Below are positions 1 through 10,235 of a stretch of 64,000 bases of DNA, piece by piece. Below the pieces are notes generated by a model. It did no database searches and was not told the origin of the DNA. It worked only from the letters and a program-made list of their open reading frames with translations. How positions within the stretch are numbered: the stretch's first letter is position 1; each line of letters starts with the position of its first letter. The DNA comes from Nocardia nova NBRC 15556 (GTDB lineage Bacteria > Actinomycetota > Actinomycetes > Mycobacteriales > Mycobacteriaceae). Location of the stretch: contig NZ_BDBN01000031.1 in assembly GCF_001613005.1 (NCBI RefSeq), forward strand, positions 36,907-100,906, written 5' to 3'. A program made the position numbers and the translations under genes.

Positions 1-2133
<2,133 letters not shown>

Positions 2134-2253
2134 CAGAGCCTCCTCGTTTGACGAAATACCCAGCGACCGAACGCTTTTCGGGCAGCACGAAATAAGCCCC
2201 GGGCCCCGCGCGACGGCGCGGACCCTGGCTTTGCCACGGATGGTTCGGCGAAT

Positions 2254-2278
2254 ACACCTCACGCGATCGCGAAGGTGT
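2254..2278 (-). terminator. Hairpin between the peptide ORF and the NRPS gene
   Basis: Inverted arms ACACCT/AGGTGT enclose a CGCGATCGCG core. The hairpin lies 23 bases after the stop of the small peptide ORF and about 120 bases before the NRPS start. It has no T-run, so it could be a weak terminator, an attenuator or a processing site. Confidence 0.35.
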
Positions 2279-2301
2279 GAAAGAGCGAAATGGTTTGTGT
2301 C

Positions 2302-2430
2302 TCAGTAATTTCGGTGAACCGGTGCGGTCACCAACTCATCCTCGAACTCGACTTCCTCCAACATCGCGGCCCCGAGCTCCCGCGGCCTCATCTCCTGCAT
2401 CGGCCGGTGGCGACCCGCGCCACCGTTCAT
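2302..2430 (-). CDS. Candidate 42-residue peptide gene upstream of the NRPS
   Basis: An ATG-initiated frame encodes 42 residues with GC-rich third codon positions. The N-terminus is basic and Met-rich, the centre is acidic (LEEVEFEDEL) and the tail reads VTAPVHRNY. An acidic stretch followed by a short different tail resembles the leader/core layout of ribosomally made peptide precursors, but no family is recognised and there is no Cys. It has the same orientation as the regulator before it and the NRPS after it. No convincing Shine-Dalgarno sequence precedes the ATG, which weakens the call. An internal Met preceded by CAGGAG is an alternative start. It could be non-coding leader. Confidence 0.35.
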   Translation of the reverse strand: MNGGAGRHRPMQEMRPRELGAAMLEEVEFEDELVTAPVHRNY

Positions 2431-2454
2431 GCAGCGAACACTAGGCCGAAGACT

Positions 2455-2476
2455 AATAAAAAGGAATCAGTTCCTT
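2455..2476 (-). terminator. Putative terminator after the GAF regulator
   Basis: The palindrome AAGGAATCAGTTCCTT (2461-2476) lies in an AT-rich patch and is followed, on the minus strand, by TTTTTATTA. It sits about 110 bases past the regulator's stop and about 30 bases before the small peptide ORF. It may end the regulator transcript or be an operator for the peptide/NRPS promoter. Confidence 0.45.
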
Positions 2477-2584
2477 CAAAAAAACTCGGACTAGCGTCCA
2501 ATTCGGTCGATCTCGGGGCAGAGATGTGCCCGAAACCACACTGTGACCTGTTTGTGTGAGTCAGGACACTTTCAGACGCGGAGC

Positions 2585-3958
2585 CTACGAGCCGAAACGT
2601 TGCATCTGCGTTGCATCGGCGCCCATCCGCCGGTCGAGCACCCGAATTTTGGCCTCGATCTGGGCATACAGGGCGGAATCGCGATCGGCGGTGGCTCGAT
2701 AGGCCACCCATGCGGCGGCATCGTCACGCCCCTCGGCTCCCGAGGTCCAACGGCTCAGCACGGTCGCGTCACCGGAACGTAACACTGCGGTTCGCAGCCG
2801 CACCCGCAATTCATCGCGAATGTCTATAACTCCGGGAGCGGTCGAACGGGGCAGCACCGGTCCGGTGTAATGGCGGACCGCACTGTGCACATCACCGGAG
2901 TCCAGTGCCGCGCGCAGCGCCTCCACATCCGTGGACACCGGCACCCGCAACCGATACGGCCGCGAGCCGAAGACGTCCGGGCCGACCACCGAGCGCAGCC
3001 GCGACATGGCGGCGCGGATGGTGGCGTTGTCGAGGTCGGTGTCGTCGAGCAGCAACGCCAGATGATCGGCGGACAGACCTTCGGCGTGTTCGGCCAGCAG
3101 CAGCAGGATCTCGGCATGCCGCTGCGACAACGCGATGCGCTCGCCGTCGACCGACAACTGCGGCTGGCCCAGCCCCAGCACCTCCAGCGCCAGCCGGCCG
3201 GCGGTCCGCGGCGGCGTCGAATGCCCCACGGACGCACGGCGATCCGCGCCTCGTTGTTCGGTGCGCACGGCCGCGAGGACCAGATCCATTTCCGCCGCGG
3301 TCGCGGCCGCCTTCACCAATGCCAGAATCTCCGGGCGCGCGACGCGCACGCCGCCGGCGATCATCAGCACGCCGACCAACCGGCCGTCCGGATCGTGGAC
3401 GGGCGCGGCCGCCCCGGTGAGCTGATGCATCCGGTGCAGAAAGTGTTCAGGGCCGTGGATCCAGGTGGCGCGCCCGGTGCGGACCACCAGTCCGACCGCG
3501 TTCGTGCCGATGCGGCGTTCGGACAGATCGTCGCCCTCGCGCAGGCCGACCTCGGCGGCGGCCTCGACCCGGTCGGGATTGCCGTGCACCGACAGCACCC
3601 GGCCGAACTGGTCGGCGACGACCACGATCAGGCCGATGCCGGTGGCGTCCTGCAGCAGCAGCTTGTCGACCAGTGGCATCACCGCGGCAATCGGATGGTT
3701 GTCGCGGTAGCGCTGCAGATCGGCACCGCGCAGACCGCGGCCGTCGAGTACGTCCATGGGGTCGACCCCGCCGCGCAGACTGCGCAGCCAGGACTCCAGA
3801 ACCAGCGGACGCAGCAATCCGGGCAGCTGATTGAGCTGATCACCCCCGACGCTGAGGTAACCGTGGGCCTGAGCGGCATAGGCTTCCAGCGCACCGAGCT
3901 GTGTCCCGGGCTCGACCCTGCCCTCGGGACGGTTATCGCCTGTGAGATTGCTGACCAT
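2585..3958 (-). CDS. GAF-domain transcriptional regulator with C-terminal winged-helix domain
   Basis: This 457-residue protein has an N-terminal region typical of AcoR-like regulators (ESWLRSLRGGVDP), a GAF sensor around residues 80-235 and a C-terminal region with winged-helix character (LSQRHAEILLLLAEHAEGLS, then ATIRAAMSRLR). It lacks the AAA+ domain of sigma-54 activators, as is usual in actinomycete relatives. The ATG at 3956-3958 is chosen; a GTG eight codons upstream has no ribosome site. It probably senses a small metabolite and controls neighbours such as the NRPS or the glycosyltransferase. Relatives often sit near alcohol or aldehyde oxidation genes. Confidence 0.75.
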   Translation of the reverse strand: MVSNLTGDNRPEGRVEPGTQLGALEAYAAQAHGYLSVGGDQLNQLPGLLRPLVLESWLRSLRGGVDPMDVLDGRGLRGADLQRYRDNHPIAAVMPLVDKLLLQDATGIGLIVVVADQFGRVLSVHGNPDRVEAAAEVGLREGDDLSERRIGTNAVGLVVRTGRATWIHGPEHFLHRMHQLTGAAAPVHDPDGRLVGVLMIAGGVRVARPEILALVKAAATAAEMDLVLAAVRTEQRGADRRASVGHSTPPRTAGRLALEVLGLGQPQLSVDGERIALSQRHAEILLLLAEHAEGLSADHLALLLDDTDLDNATIRAAMSRLRSVVGPDVFGSRPYRLRVPVSTDVEALRAALDSGDVHSAVRHYTGPVLPRSTAPGVIDIRDELRVRLRTAVLRSGDATVLSRWTSGAEGRDDAAAWVAYRATADRDSALYAQIEAKIRVLDRRMGADATQMQRFGS

Positions 3959-4105
3959 TTGCCTTTCTTTCCCGTCCCACACTGTACCGGCGGGTCAGGA
4001 AGGGCATGGGCGAAGCATACGGTTTGTCCGACAGGTCACACCAGCATCGGAGCGCGGCGAAATGTGAGGTAGACGGCATATCGGGGCCAACTGTGACCCC
4101 GGCCA

Positions 4106-5503
4106 TCAATGCCGCGGAACGGCCGGGCGCAGCGCGGCCACGTTGCGAGCACGCAGCGCACCCGACCAGAGGCCGGTCCCGTAGGCGAGGTCGTCGAGCC
4201 GCTTGCACATCAGATACCGCACCGGATCCAGGCCGCCGGCATCGCGGTGGGTGAACCAGTCGGCCAGTCCGTCGGCGATCGCCAGCGCGACCGCCAGCCG
4301 GCGGATGCGCCGGGAGGCGATCATCGCCAGCACGGTCACCGGCCAGTAGTGCCGGCACAGCGCCGAGACGATCCGCCACACCCCGGCGGAGAATCCGCGG
4401 GCCAGATGGATGGCCGCCACCCGCGTCGGATTGTCGAGTTCGGCGAACACCCGCCGCAGCCGGATCAGCGCGGCGAGCAGCGTGGCGAGCCCGCCCAGGA
4501 TTCCGGCCCGCGAGGCGGTGGCCAGCAGCGCGGTCGCGGCGACGGTCCAGAACGGCACCGACAGCGGGGCGACCATCCCGGCGTGGCGCCGGGCCAGCGG
4601 CGCCGCGGCGGCGCCGTGAGAAACCTTGCGCCCGAACCACTTACCGAACGAGGCCGGTTGATCGCAGGCGACGTGCGCGGCGGGCTCGTAGCGCAACCGC
4701 CAGCCGGCGCGCTCGAGTCGCCAGCACAGATCGATATCGGCGGCCGAGCGCATCTGCTCGTCGAATCCGCCCTCGGCCAGCAGGGCGTGCCGCCGCACCA
4801 GCAGGGCCGCGCCCGGCGCGTACGACACCGAGCCGCGCGAACTGACCGCGGTTTCCCGGCGGCCGAAATCCAGCGACGACCGCGCGCTCTCGTAGCGGCC
4901 CAGCACACTGGCATCCGGCTCGCGCGCGACGATGCGGGGCGCGACCAACGCGACCTCGGGATCGCTGAAATGGCCGAGCATGACCTCCAGCCAGCCCGCG
5001 CGGGGGACCACATCGGAATCCAGGAATGCGACGAATTCCGTTGTCGCCGCCCGCAGTCCGGCATTGCGCGCGGCGACCACGCCCTGGCGTGCATCGTGGC
5101 GGAGCACCGTGACGCGGCAACGGCCACCGGTACGCGGGATCCGAACCGGCCGGTCCGAACCGTCGTCCACGACCACCACGCTGTGCCCGCGCAGGGCAGA
5201 GAGCAGCCGCTGCAATCCGGCGGCGTCGTTGCAATGCGGCACCACGACCGTGACCTCTTCCGGGGAAGGAAGCAGGCGCGGACGCGGGTTGGCCACCCCG
5301 GAGTCGAGCAGCCGTCTGGCAACCACCGCGGACTGGGGATCCGTCACTTCGAGATACCCGTCACCGATCAGGGCGGCCGCTTCCGGAGCAAGTTTCAGCA
5401 ACCTCGTCGGCGAGCCACCGACCAAGAGCCGTCCACCGGAATAGGTGCGCACCCGAGGATCGATTCGCACCCCGAACCCGTTGGGCAGTCGATCATGGCG
5501 CAT
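4106..5503 (-). CDS. mftF: Mycofactocin-type family 2 glycosyltransferase (MftF-like)
   Basis: The protein is 465 residues. The N-terminus [14 protein letters not shown] followed by [12 protein letters not shown] is the family signature of the mycofactocin glycosyltransferase, which adds glucose units to the redox cofactor. A GT2 catalytic domain follows, with [11 protein letters not shown] and FLDSDVVP, and then hydrophobic C-terminal helices suggesting membrane attachment. The ATG at 5501-5503 is chosen because it matches the family N-terminus; its ribosome site is weak and upstream ATGs exist. No mftA, B, C, D or E is visible in the window. In mycobacteria the mft cluster also lies near tuf/fusA, so the location fits, but this copy is isolated. 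Confidence 0.75.
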   Translation of the reverse strand: MRHDRLPNGFGVRIDPRVRTYSGGRLLVGGSPTRLLKLAPEAAALIGDGYLEVTDPQSAVVARRLLDSGVANPRPRLLPSPEEVTVVVPHCNDAAGLQRLLSALRGHSVVVVDDGSDRPVRIPRTGGRCRVTVLRHDARQGVVAARNAGLRAATTEFVAFLDSDVVPRAGWLEVMLGHFSDPEVALVAPRIVAREPDASVLGRYESARSSLDFGRRETAVSSRGSVSYAPGAALLVRRHALLAEGGFDEQMRSAADIDLCWRLERAGWRLRYEPAAHVACDQPASFGKWFGRKVSHGAAAAPLARRHAGMVAPLSVPFWTVAATALLATASRAGILGGLATLLAALIRLRRVFAELDNPTRVAAIHLARGFSAGVWRIVSALCRHYWPVTVLAMIASRRIRRLAVALAIADGLADWFTHRDAGGLDPVRYLMCKRLDDLAYGTGLWSGALRARNVAALRPAVPRH

Positions 5504-5781
5504 TCCAAGAATGCTATGCGCTAACCGCCCTCCGGGCATCCCGTGTCGAAAAAAACGGACCGAATTCGATACGAATCCGGCGGCAACCCACCGGCTCCGG
5601 CGTTGCGTGGGTGTCAATGACCATCGACGCTATCTGGCTATCGCACGGCAACATTCGCTTCATGATCAACGAGATTCCGCGTGGGACGCGATAGTTCATC
5701 TCCGGCTACTACCGCGTGAGATGCGGCGTCGCCGTGTGCGCCGATCTCCTCCACGTACCGGGCCGCGACCACGAACGCGCA

Positions 5782-5856
5782 CTCTAGACTGCGGAAGGCA
5801 AGCACGTTGAACAGCAGATGACGGGTGGCCGTCGGGCGGGCTGCGCAGGTCTAGAG
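5782..5856. promoter_or_regulatory. Separated inverted repeat upstream of the TetR gene
   Basis: CTCTAGACTGC at 5782-5792 and GCAGGTCTAGAG at 5845-5856 are near-perfect inverted copies, each built on TCTAGA. The second ends five bases before the TetR start. They are candidate autoregulatory operators; spacing and function are inferred. Confidence 0.35.
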
Positions 5857-5861
5857 GTGGC

Positions 5862-6500
5862 ATGGGAGTCGGACGGATGCAGACGAGCGGGGGCGGCAAC
5901 ACACTCTCGGAAGCCGAGATAGTCGAGGCCGCATTGCGTGTGGTGCGCGCCGACGGCGTGGAGAAGCTGTCGATGCGCCGGCTCTCCCGCGAACTGGGCG
6001 TCTCGCCGATGGCGCCCTACTACTACGTCGCCGACAAGCGCGAATTGCTCGATCTGGTGGCCAGCGCGGCCCTGACCGGCGTGCGGACCCCACCGCCGGA
6101 ATTCGGCACCTGGCAGCAGCGCCTGCGCGAACTCATCGATCAGATCGACGAGAAGCTGCGCAAACATCCGGGCCTCGGCGATGTGCTGATCGAACAGACG
6201 CTGGGCAAACAGCTCGATCTGATCGCCGCTGTGATGGAAATCCTGTCCGATGCGGGCTTCGACGATCGCAATGTGCTCGCCGCCTATGCCACCATTCACA
6301 CGTATCTGTTCGGCCGCGCCCGGGTCAATCCACGGGACCGATCCGCGCTGGTCGACATGCCGCTTCCCGAAGCCGTCGAGCGGGCCGTCAAGCACATGAG
6401 CGATCTGCGCGGCAAATACTCCTACGACTTCGGTATGGATGTGCTGATCGCGGGGCTCGAGGCCCAGCTTGTCCGGCAGCGGGACGGCCACGTATCATAA
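5862..6500 (+). CDS. TetR-family transcriptional regulator
   Basis: This is a 212-residue protein with a TetR helix-turn-helix near residues 25-70 (MRRLSRELGVSPMAPYYYVADKRELL) and an all-helical ligand domain behind it. The ATG at 5862 has AGAGGTGG just upstream; a second Met five codons on is possible. It is not KstR by sequence. It ends about 50 bases before kshB, in the same direction, so it may be co-expressed with kshB or control it, but the operator between them fits KstR. Its ligand cannot be predicted. Confidence 0.85.
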   Translation: MGVGRMQTSGGGNTLSEAEIVEAALRVVRADGVEKLSMRRLSRELGVSPMAPYYYVADKRELLDLVASAALTGVRTPPPEFGTWQQRLRELIDQIDEKLRKHPGLGDVLIEQTLGKQLDLIAAVMEILSDAGFDDRNVLAAYATIHTYLFGRARVNPRDRSALVDMPLPEAVERAVKHMSDLRGKYSYDFGMDVLIAGLEAQLVRQRDGHVS

Positions 6501-6502
6501 AT

Positions 6503-6516
6503 TAGAACACGTTCTA
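6503..6516. promoter_or_regulatory. KstR-type operator upstream of kshB
   Basis: TAGAACACGTTCTA matches the published KstR consensus TnnAACnnGTTnnA exactly, with perfect TAGAAC/GTTCTA arms. It lies 37 bases before the kshB start. kshB is a known member of the KstR steroid-catabolism regulon in mycobacteria. Confidence 0.8.
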
Positions 6517-6553
6517 GTTTACCTGCTCCAGCGCCCGGCCCCGAGAGGACACC

Positions 6554-7615
6554 ATGACCACCGCCGATCCCGTCGTACCGCACAGCTCACGATCGGCCGT
6601 GCTGCGGGTCGCCGCTGTCGTCAACGAGACGGCCGACGCCTGTTCACTGGTCTTCGACGTGCCCGAAGAACTGCGCGAGCGCTTCGCCTACCAGCCCGGC
6701 CAGTTCCTGACGCTGCGCATCCCGAGCGAGCGCACCGGTTCGGTCGCGCGCTGCTATTCGCTGGCCAGCTCACCGCACACCGATGTGCAACCGAAGGTCA
6801 CCGTGAAGCGCACGGTCGACGGATACGCGTCGAACTGGGTGTGCGACAACGTGCAAGCCGGTGACGAGATCGAGGTGCTGCCACCTTCCGGCGTCTTCAC
6901 GCCGAAGGATCTGGACGAGGACCTGCTGCTGTTCGCCGCCGGCAGCGGTGTCACCCCGGTGATGTCGATCCTGAAATCGGCGCTCGCCCGCGGCACCGGC
7001 CGGATCGTGCTGGTCTACGCCAACCGCGATCCGGAGTCGGTCATCTTCGCCGACGAACTGCGCGAACTCGCCGACAAGAATCCGCAGCGGCTCGTGGTGG
7101 TGCACTGGCTGGAGACGCTGCAGGGCCTGCCCACCGCCGACGGACTGGCCGCGCTGTGCACCCCGTACACCGGTTTCCGCGCCTTCATGTGCGGGCCGAA
7201 GGCGTTCATGGACCGGGTGCACGACGCACTGGCCCAGCTGGAGGTGCCGCGCAACCGCACCCACGCCGAGGTCTTCAATTCGCTGTCCGGCGATCCGTTC
7301 GCCGCCGGCGCCCCCGTCGAGGTCAGCGAGGAGGACGCCGCCGACGCGGCCACCGTGGAGGTCGAACTCGACGGCCAGACCCATTCCATGCAGTGGCCGC
7401 GGCGTCAGACCCTGGTCGACATCATGCTCGCCAAGGGCCTGGACGTGCCGTACTCCTGTCAGGAAGGCGAATGCGGCTCCTGCGCCTGCACCGTGCTGGA
7501 AGGCAAAGTGGAGATGGACAATTCGGAGATTCTCGATCCGGAGGACATCGAAGCCGGGTACATCCTCGGGTGCCAGGCGCATCCGGTCACCGATCATCTG
7601 AAGATCCAGTTCTGA
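6554..7615 (+). CDS. kshB: 3-ketosteroid 9-alpha-hydroxylase, reductase subunit KshB
   Basis: The protein is 353 residues. An N-terminal FAD-binding barrel carries RCYSLAS (66-72), a central NAD(P)H domain carries GSGVTPVMS (130-138), and a C-terminal plant-type 2Fe-2S domain has Cys302, Cys307, Cys310 and Cys340. This order is that of KshB, which passes electrons from NADH to the oxygenase KshA, the enzyme that opens steroid ring B. A GAGAGGA ribosome site precedes the ATG. The KstR-type operator upstream supports the assignment over other class IA reductases such as PaaE. No kshA lies in the window, so its partner is encoded elsewhere. Confidence 0.9.
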   Translation: MTTADPVVPHSSRSAVLRVAAVVNETADACSLVFDVPEELRERFAYQPGQFLTLRIPSERTGSVARCYSLASSPHTDVQPKVTVKRTVDGYASNWVCDNVQAGDEIEVLPPSGVFTPKDLDEDLLLFAAGSGVTPVMSILKSALARGTGRIVLVYANRDPESVIFADELRELADKNPQRLVVVHWLETLQGLPTADGLAALCTPYTGFRAFMCGPKAFMDRVHDALAQLEVPRNRTHAEVFNSLSGDPFAAGAPVEVSEEDAADAATVEVELDGQTHSMQWPRRQTLVDIMLAKGLDVPYSCQEGECGSCACTVLEGKVEMDNSEILDPEDIEAGYILGCQAHPVTDHLKIQF

Positions 7616-7663
7616 GGACCGCCGCTGCCGCAGCCGACCGCTGGGCCGCGCGCGGCAGGGGAA

Positions 7664-7704
7664 TCCGCCGCGGTGCATGGGCGCCGTATCGGCACCGCGG
7701 CGGA
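7664..7704. terminator. Bidirectional terminator hairpin between kshB and alkD-like gene
   Basis: TCCGCCGCGGTGC and GCACCGCGGCGGA form a perfect 13-bp stem with a 15-base loop. It sits between two convergent genes, which fits an intrinsic terminator serving both, though T-runs are absent as is usual in high-GC actinomycetes. Confidence 0.6.
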
Positions 7705-7727
7705 CACCGCGTAGTCGGCGGGCCGGC

Positions 7728-8477
7728 TTACGGCGCCTGCCGTTGCGCCCGATAGGCCGCGCGCGTCTCGGGTTCCAGATGTTCGGTGGCGTAACTCAAT
7801 GCCGTGCGGCCCATATCGTGGGCACGGCGGTCCAGGAATTCGGTGAGCAGGGCGCGGTCCACCCGTTTGCCGACTTCCCGCAGCATCCATCCGACCGCCT
7901 TCTGAATCAGGTCGCGCCGATCGTCGAGCAGCCGTTCGCACAGTGCGAACGTGGTCGAGGCGTCGCCGGCCTTGATGAATGCGAAGGTCGTCAGCAATGC
8001 GACCCGTCGTTCCCACAGCGATTCCGACCGCGCCAGTTCGTCGAGCAGATCGCGCGGCCGTTCCAGTAACCACGGGCCGAGGATGTTCTCGGCCGACACG
8101 TCGACCAGATCCCAATTGTTCACGCGCCCGCCGCGCACCGCCGCCAGATACATCTCCACGATTTCCTGTTGCGCGGCAACGTCGTACGTGCGCGGTTTCC
8201 CCGCCTTCGCCATGGCATTGTTCGCGATCACCAACGCCGCGAGCCGATGTTCGTGCACCGGACTCCGCAAAAGCTCAGCTATCTCCGAAACGGGCAGTGC
8301 GGAAAATTGTTTCGCGACCTTGCGGGTCTGCGGCACAGGGACTCCGAGGAAGGCGTCGCCCTCGCCGTAGTCCCCGGGCCCGGTTTTGAAGAACCGCCGC
8401 AACTCGAGGGCGCGGCCGGGATCTCCCAGCTCGTCCATGGCACGGGCGACATCGGCGGCGGTCGGCGCGGAGTTCAT
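7728..8477 (-). CDS. DNA alkylation repair protein (AlkD-like HEAT-repeat glycosylase)
   Basis: This 249-residue, all-helical protein has the AlkD signature: RRFFKTGPGDYGEGDAFLGV near the N-terminus, then NNWDLVDVSAENILG holding the catalytic Asp and a conserved Trp, then a run of HEAT-like helices. AlkD enzymes excise bulky or cationic alkyl purines without flipping the base. The ATG at 8477 is chosen because of a GGAG sequence at good distance and because the upstream frame has no family-like sequence. It is convergent with kshB. Confidence 0.85.
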   Translation of the reverse strand: MNSAPTAADVARAMDELGDPGRALELRRFFKTGPGDYGEGDAFLGVPVPQTRKVAKQFSALPVSEIAELLRSPVHEHRLAALVIANNAMAKAGKPRTYDVAAQQEIVEMYLAAVRGGRVNNWDLVDVSAENILGPWLLERPRDLLDELARSESLWERRVALLTTFAFIKAGDASTTFALCERLLDDRRDLIQKAVGWMLREVGKRVDRALLTEFLDRRAHDMGRTALSYATEHLEPETRAAYRAQRQAP

Positions 8478-8622
8478 GCCCGCACTCCGCCGACACCGCC
8501 CGACGCCGAATGCCGATCCTCCGGATGATGCGCAACGATCATGTACGGCAGTATCACTCACTCTTCACCCGATTCCCGACGACAACGTGTCCGGCCGCGG
8601 CCGGACACGTGCCGTTGCGGAT

Positions 8623-9909
8623 CTAATTGGCGAAGGTGCGCTCCCCCCGCGCCGGAGCGTGCGCGGACACCGCTCCCGCGGGAATGACGATGCGCCAGCT
8701 CGGTTGTTTCCGAACCGGAAACGGCGGGAGTTCGGCGGCGGGCTCGTGCCGCTCCGCGGTGATATCCCCGAATTCGACAACGGGCGCCGGGGGTGTCGCC
8801 GGTGCGGGCGGCGCCGGATTGGGTGCTGTCGGAGCCGGGTGCGTTGCCGCCGGCACCGGATCGGGAGCCGTCGGCACCGGCTGCGGTCCCGCCGGCGCCG
8901 GAGTGGGTGCGGCCTGGACCACCTGCGATGCGGCCGACGTCAAATGGGATGCGGCCGGAACAAGCTGCGTTGCCACCGGAGCCAGCGGGGATGCGGCCGG
9001 AGCCGGGTGCGGTGCCATCGGCATCGGATTGGGGGCGGTCGGCACCGGCTGGGATGCGATCGACGCCGGATAGAGCGCGGCCGGCGCCACGTGAGGTGCG
9101 GTCGGCGCCGACGGAGATGCCGGCGGCACGAGCTGCGGTGCGGTTGCTGCGGGCGACACCATTTGCAGGGCTGCCGGTACCGGACGAGGTGTGGTCGGTG
9201 TCTGCGGCCGTGCGGTCGGTGTCGAGGGGTGTGCGACTGCGACCGATCGCGTCGTCGGCCGGGCAGCGGTGCGCACAATCGGATTGTCGCGCAGGTGATT
9301 CGTCAGCACACAGGCCGCGGCGCCGAAAGCCGTGATTCCGGCGAGCATCGCGGCGAAATCGAGATGGGCCCCCGCCAGTTGATGCGCGGCATGTGCCCCA
9401 CCGAAGAGACCGCGGAGGATGCCGGAGAAACTGCTGTCGTCCGCGACCGCCGCGCGCATCTCGGATTCCTTGTTGTCGAGGTACAGCACATCCGCGAGGA
9501 CGAACACCGCCACACCGGTCCCCGCCACCGCGGCCGCGGCGGAGAATATCGACGCGCGGGTGCGCAGATAGGCCACCGCGGCGAAGATCGTCGCGAGCAC
9601 CGCGACACAGGTCAGCACCGCCCACGTGCCGCTGATATCGGTGTCGCGCAGCCCGGCACCCGCCCAGTCCTGCTGGGACACGGTGGTACCGGTCAGCCTG
9701 CCGAAGGCATCCGACCGGATCGCGCCGCCCGGTCCGGAGGCCGACAACCAGGGCTGGAACAACAGGACGAGAGTCGCGGCGCTCAACACGGCCCCGCACA
9801 GGTATCCCCAGCTCGGACGGCGACCACCCGGTGGCGTCGGTAGTGAGCCGGACGATTCGAGGTCGCCGGTTCCGGGATGAACATCGCTCCAAGGCGTTCG
9901 GGTAGCCAT
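8623..9909 (-). CDS. Four-helix membrane protein with proline/alanine heptad-repeat tail
   Basis: The protein is 428 residues from the ATG at 9907-9909. The first ~230 residues hold about four hydrophobic segments (for example around LCGAVLSAATLVLLFQPWL and WAVLTCVAVLATIFAAVAYL), a layout seen in Nocardia/Rhodococcus membrane proteins of unknown function. The rest is a low-complexity Pro/Ala/Thr tail in which 15 or more seven-residue units of the form (A/V)PxAxxP repeat in register. The tail ends with a non-repetitive segment rich in Glu, Pro and Arg. GGAG lies only two bases before the ATG, so the exact start is uncertain. No function is recognised. Confidence 0.7.
   Translation of the reverse strand: MATRTPWSDVHPGTGDLESSGSLPTPPGGRRPSWGYLCGAVLSAATLVLLFQPWLSASGPGGAIRSDAFGRLTGTTVSQQDWAGAGLRDTDISGTWAVLTCVAVLATIFAAVAYLRTRASIFSAAAAVAGTGVAVFVLADVLYLDNKESEMRAAVADDSSFSGILRGLFGGAHAAHQLAGAHLDFAAMLAGITAFGAAACVLTNHLRDNPIVRTAARPTTRSVAVAHPSTPTARPQTPTTPRPVPAALQMVSPAATAPQLVPPASPSAPTAPHVAPAALYPASIASQPVPTAPNPMPMAPHPAPAASPLAPVATQLVPAASHLTSAASQVVQAAPTPAPAGPQPVPTAPDPVPAATHPAPTAPNPAPPAPATPPAPVVEFGDITAERHEPAAELPPFPVRKQPSWRIVIPAGAVSAHAPARGERTFAN
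8794..9108 (-). repeat. Tandem 21-bp repeats coding (A/V)PxAxxP heptads
   Basis: Fifteen consecutive seven-residue units (for example VPTAPNP, MPMAPHP, APAASPL, VPTAPDP, VPAATHP, APTAPNP) occupy 315 bases with no insertion or frame slip. Less regular heptads extend further towards the membrane domain. The copies differ at DNA level, so the array is old or selected at protein level. Confidence 0.8.
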
Positions 9910-10235
9910 AACTCCGGGTCTGTCTGTTACCGATGCGCCGGCCTCGTGGCGGCCGGCCCGGTAGGGGTGGGTGCGGAAATGCGTCGACGACCGCGCTGTA
10001 CGTCTGCGAAAAATCACGGTAGAACCGCGTCCGAGTACGGGCCACCAGACCTCCCACGGCTGACTGGGGCGCAGGTCACAGCCCTTTTCCGGAGCACCGG
10101 CGAGATATGGTGAAAGAAGTTGTCCCGGAACATGTTTCGATCGTCGGCACCGGCGCCGGTAGTGCCCGGCCGGCGGGAAGCGCGGGCGCGAACGTGACCG
10201 GGTCGACACCGGCTACGCCGAGTGCCCCCGCGAAG
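9910..10235. other. Intergenic region without a recognised gene
   Basis: These 326 bases separate the heptad-repeat membrane protein from the racemase-like gene. They contain a GC hairpin at 9937-9957 (GCCGGCC/GGCCGGC). No frame with coding character and a ribosome site was seen on either strand. The membrane-protein promoter presumably lies here. Confidence 0.5.

Noticed and set aside
5514..5699. A 61-residue minus frame upstream of mftF
   Set aside because: Overlaps the mftF upstream region, has no ribosome site and does not resemble the mycofactocin precursor.
5862..6500. The TetR gene beside kshB as kstR itself
   Set aside because: Its helix-turn-helix and ligand domain do not resemble mycobacterial KstR; only the operator nearby fits.
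8794..9108. A CRISPR array
   Set aside because: The 21-base periodicity is in-frame coding repeat with diverged units and no spacers.
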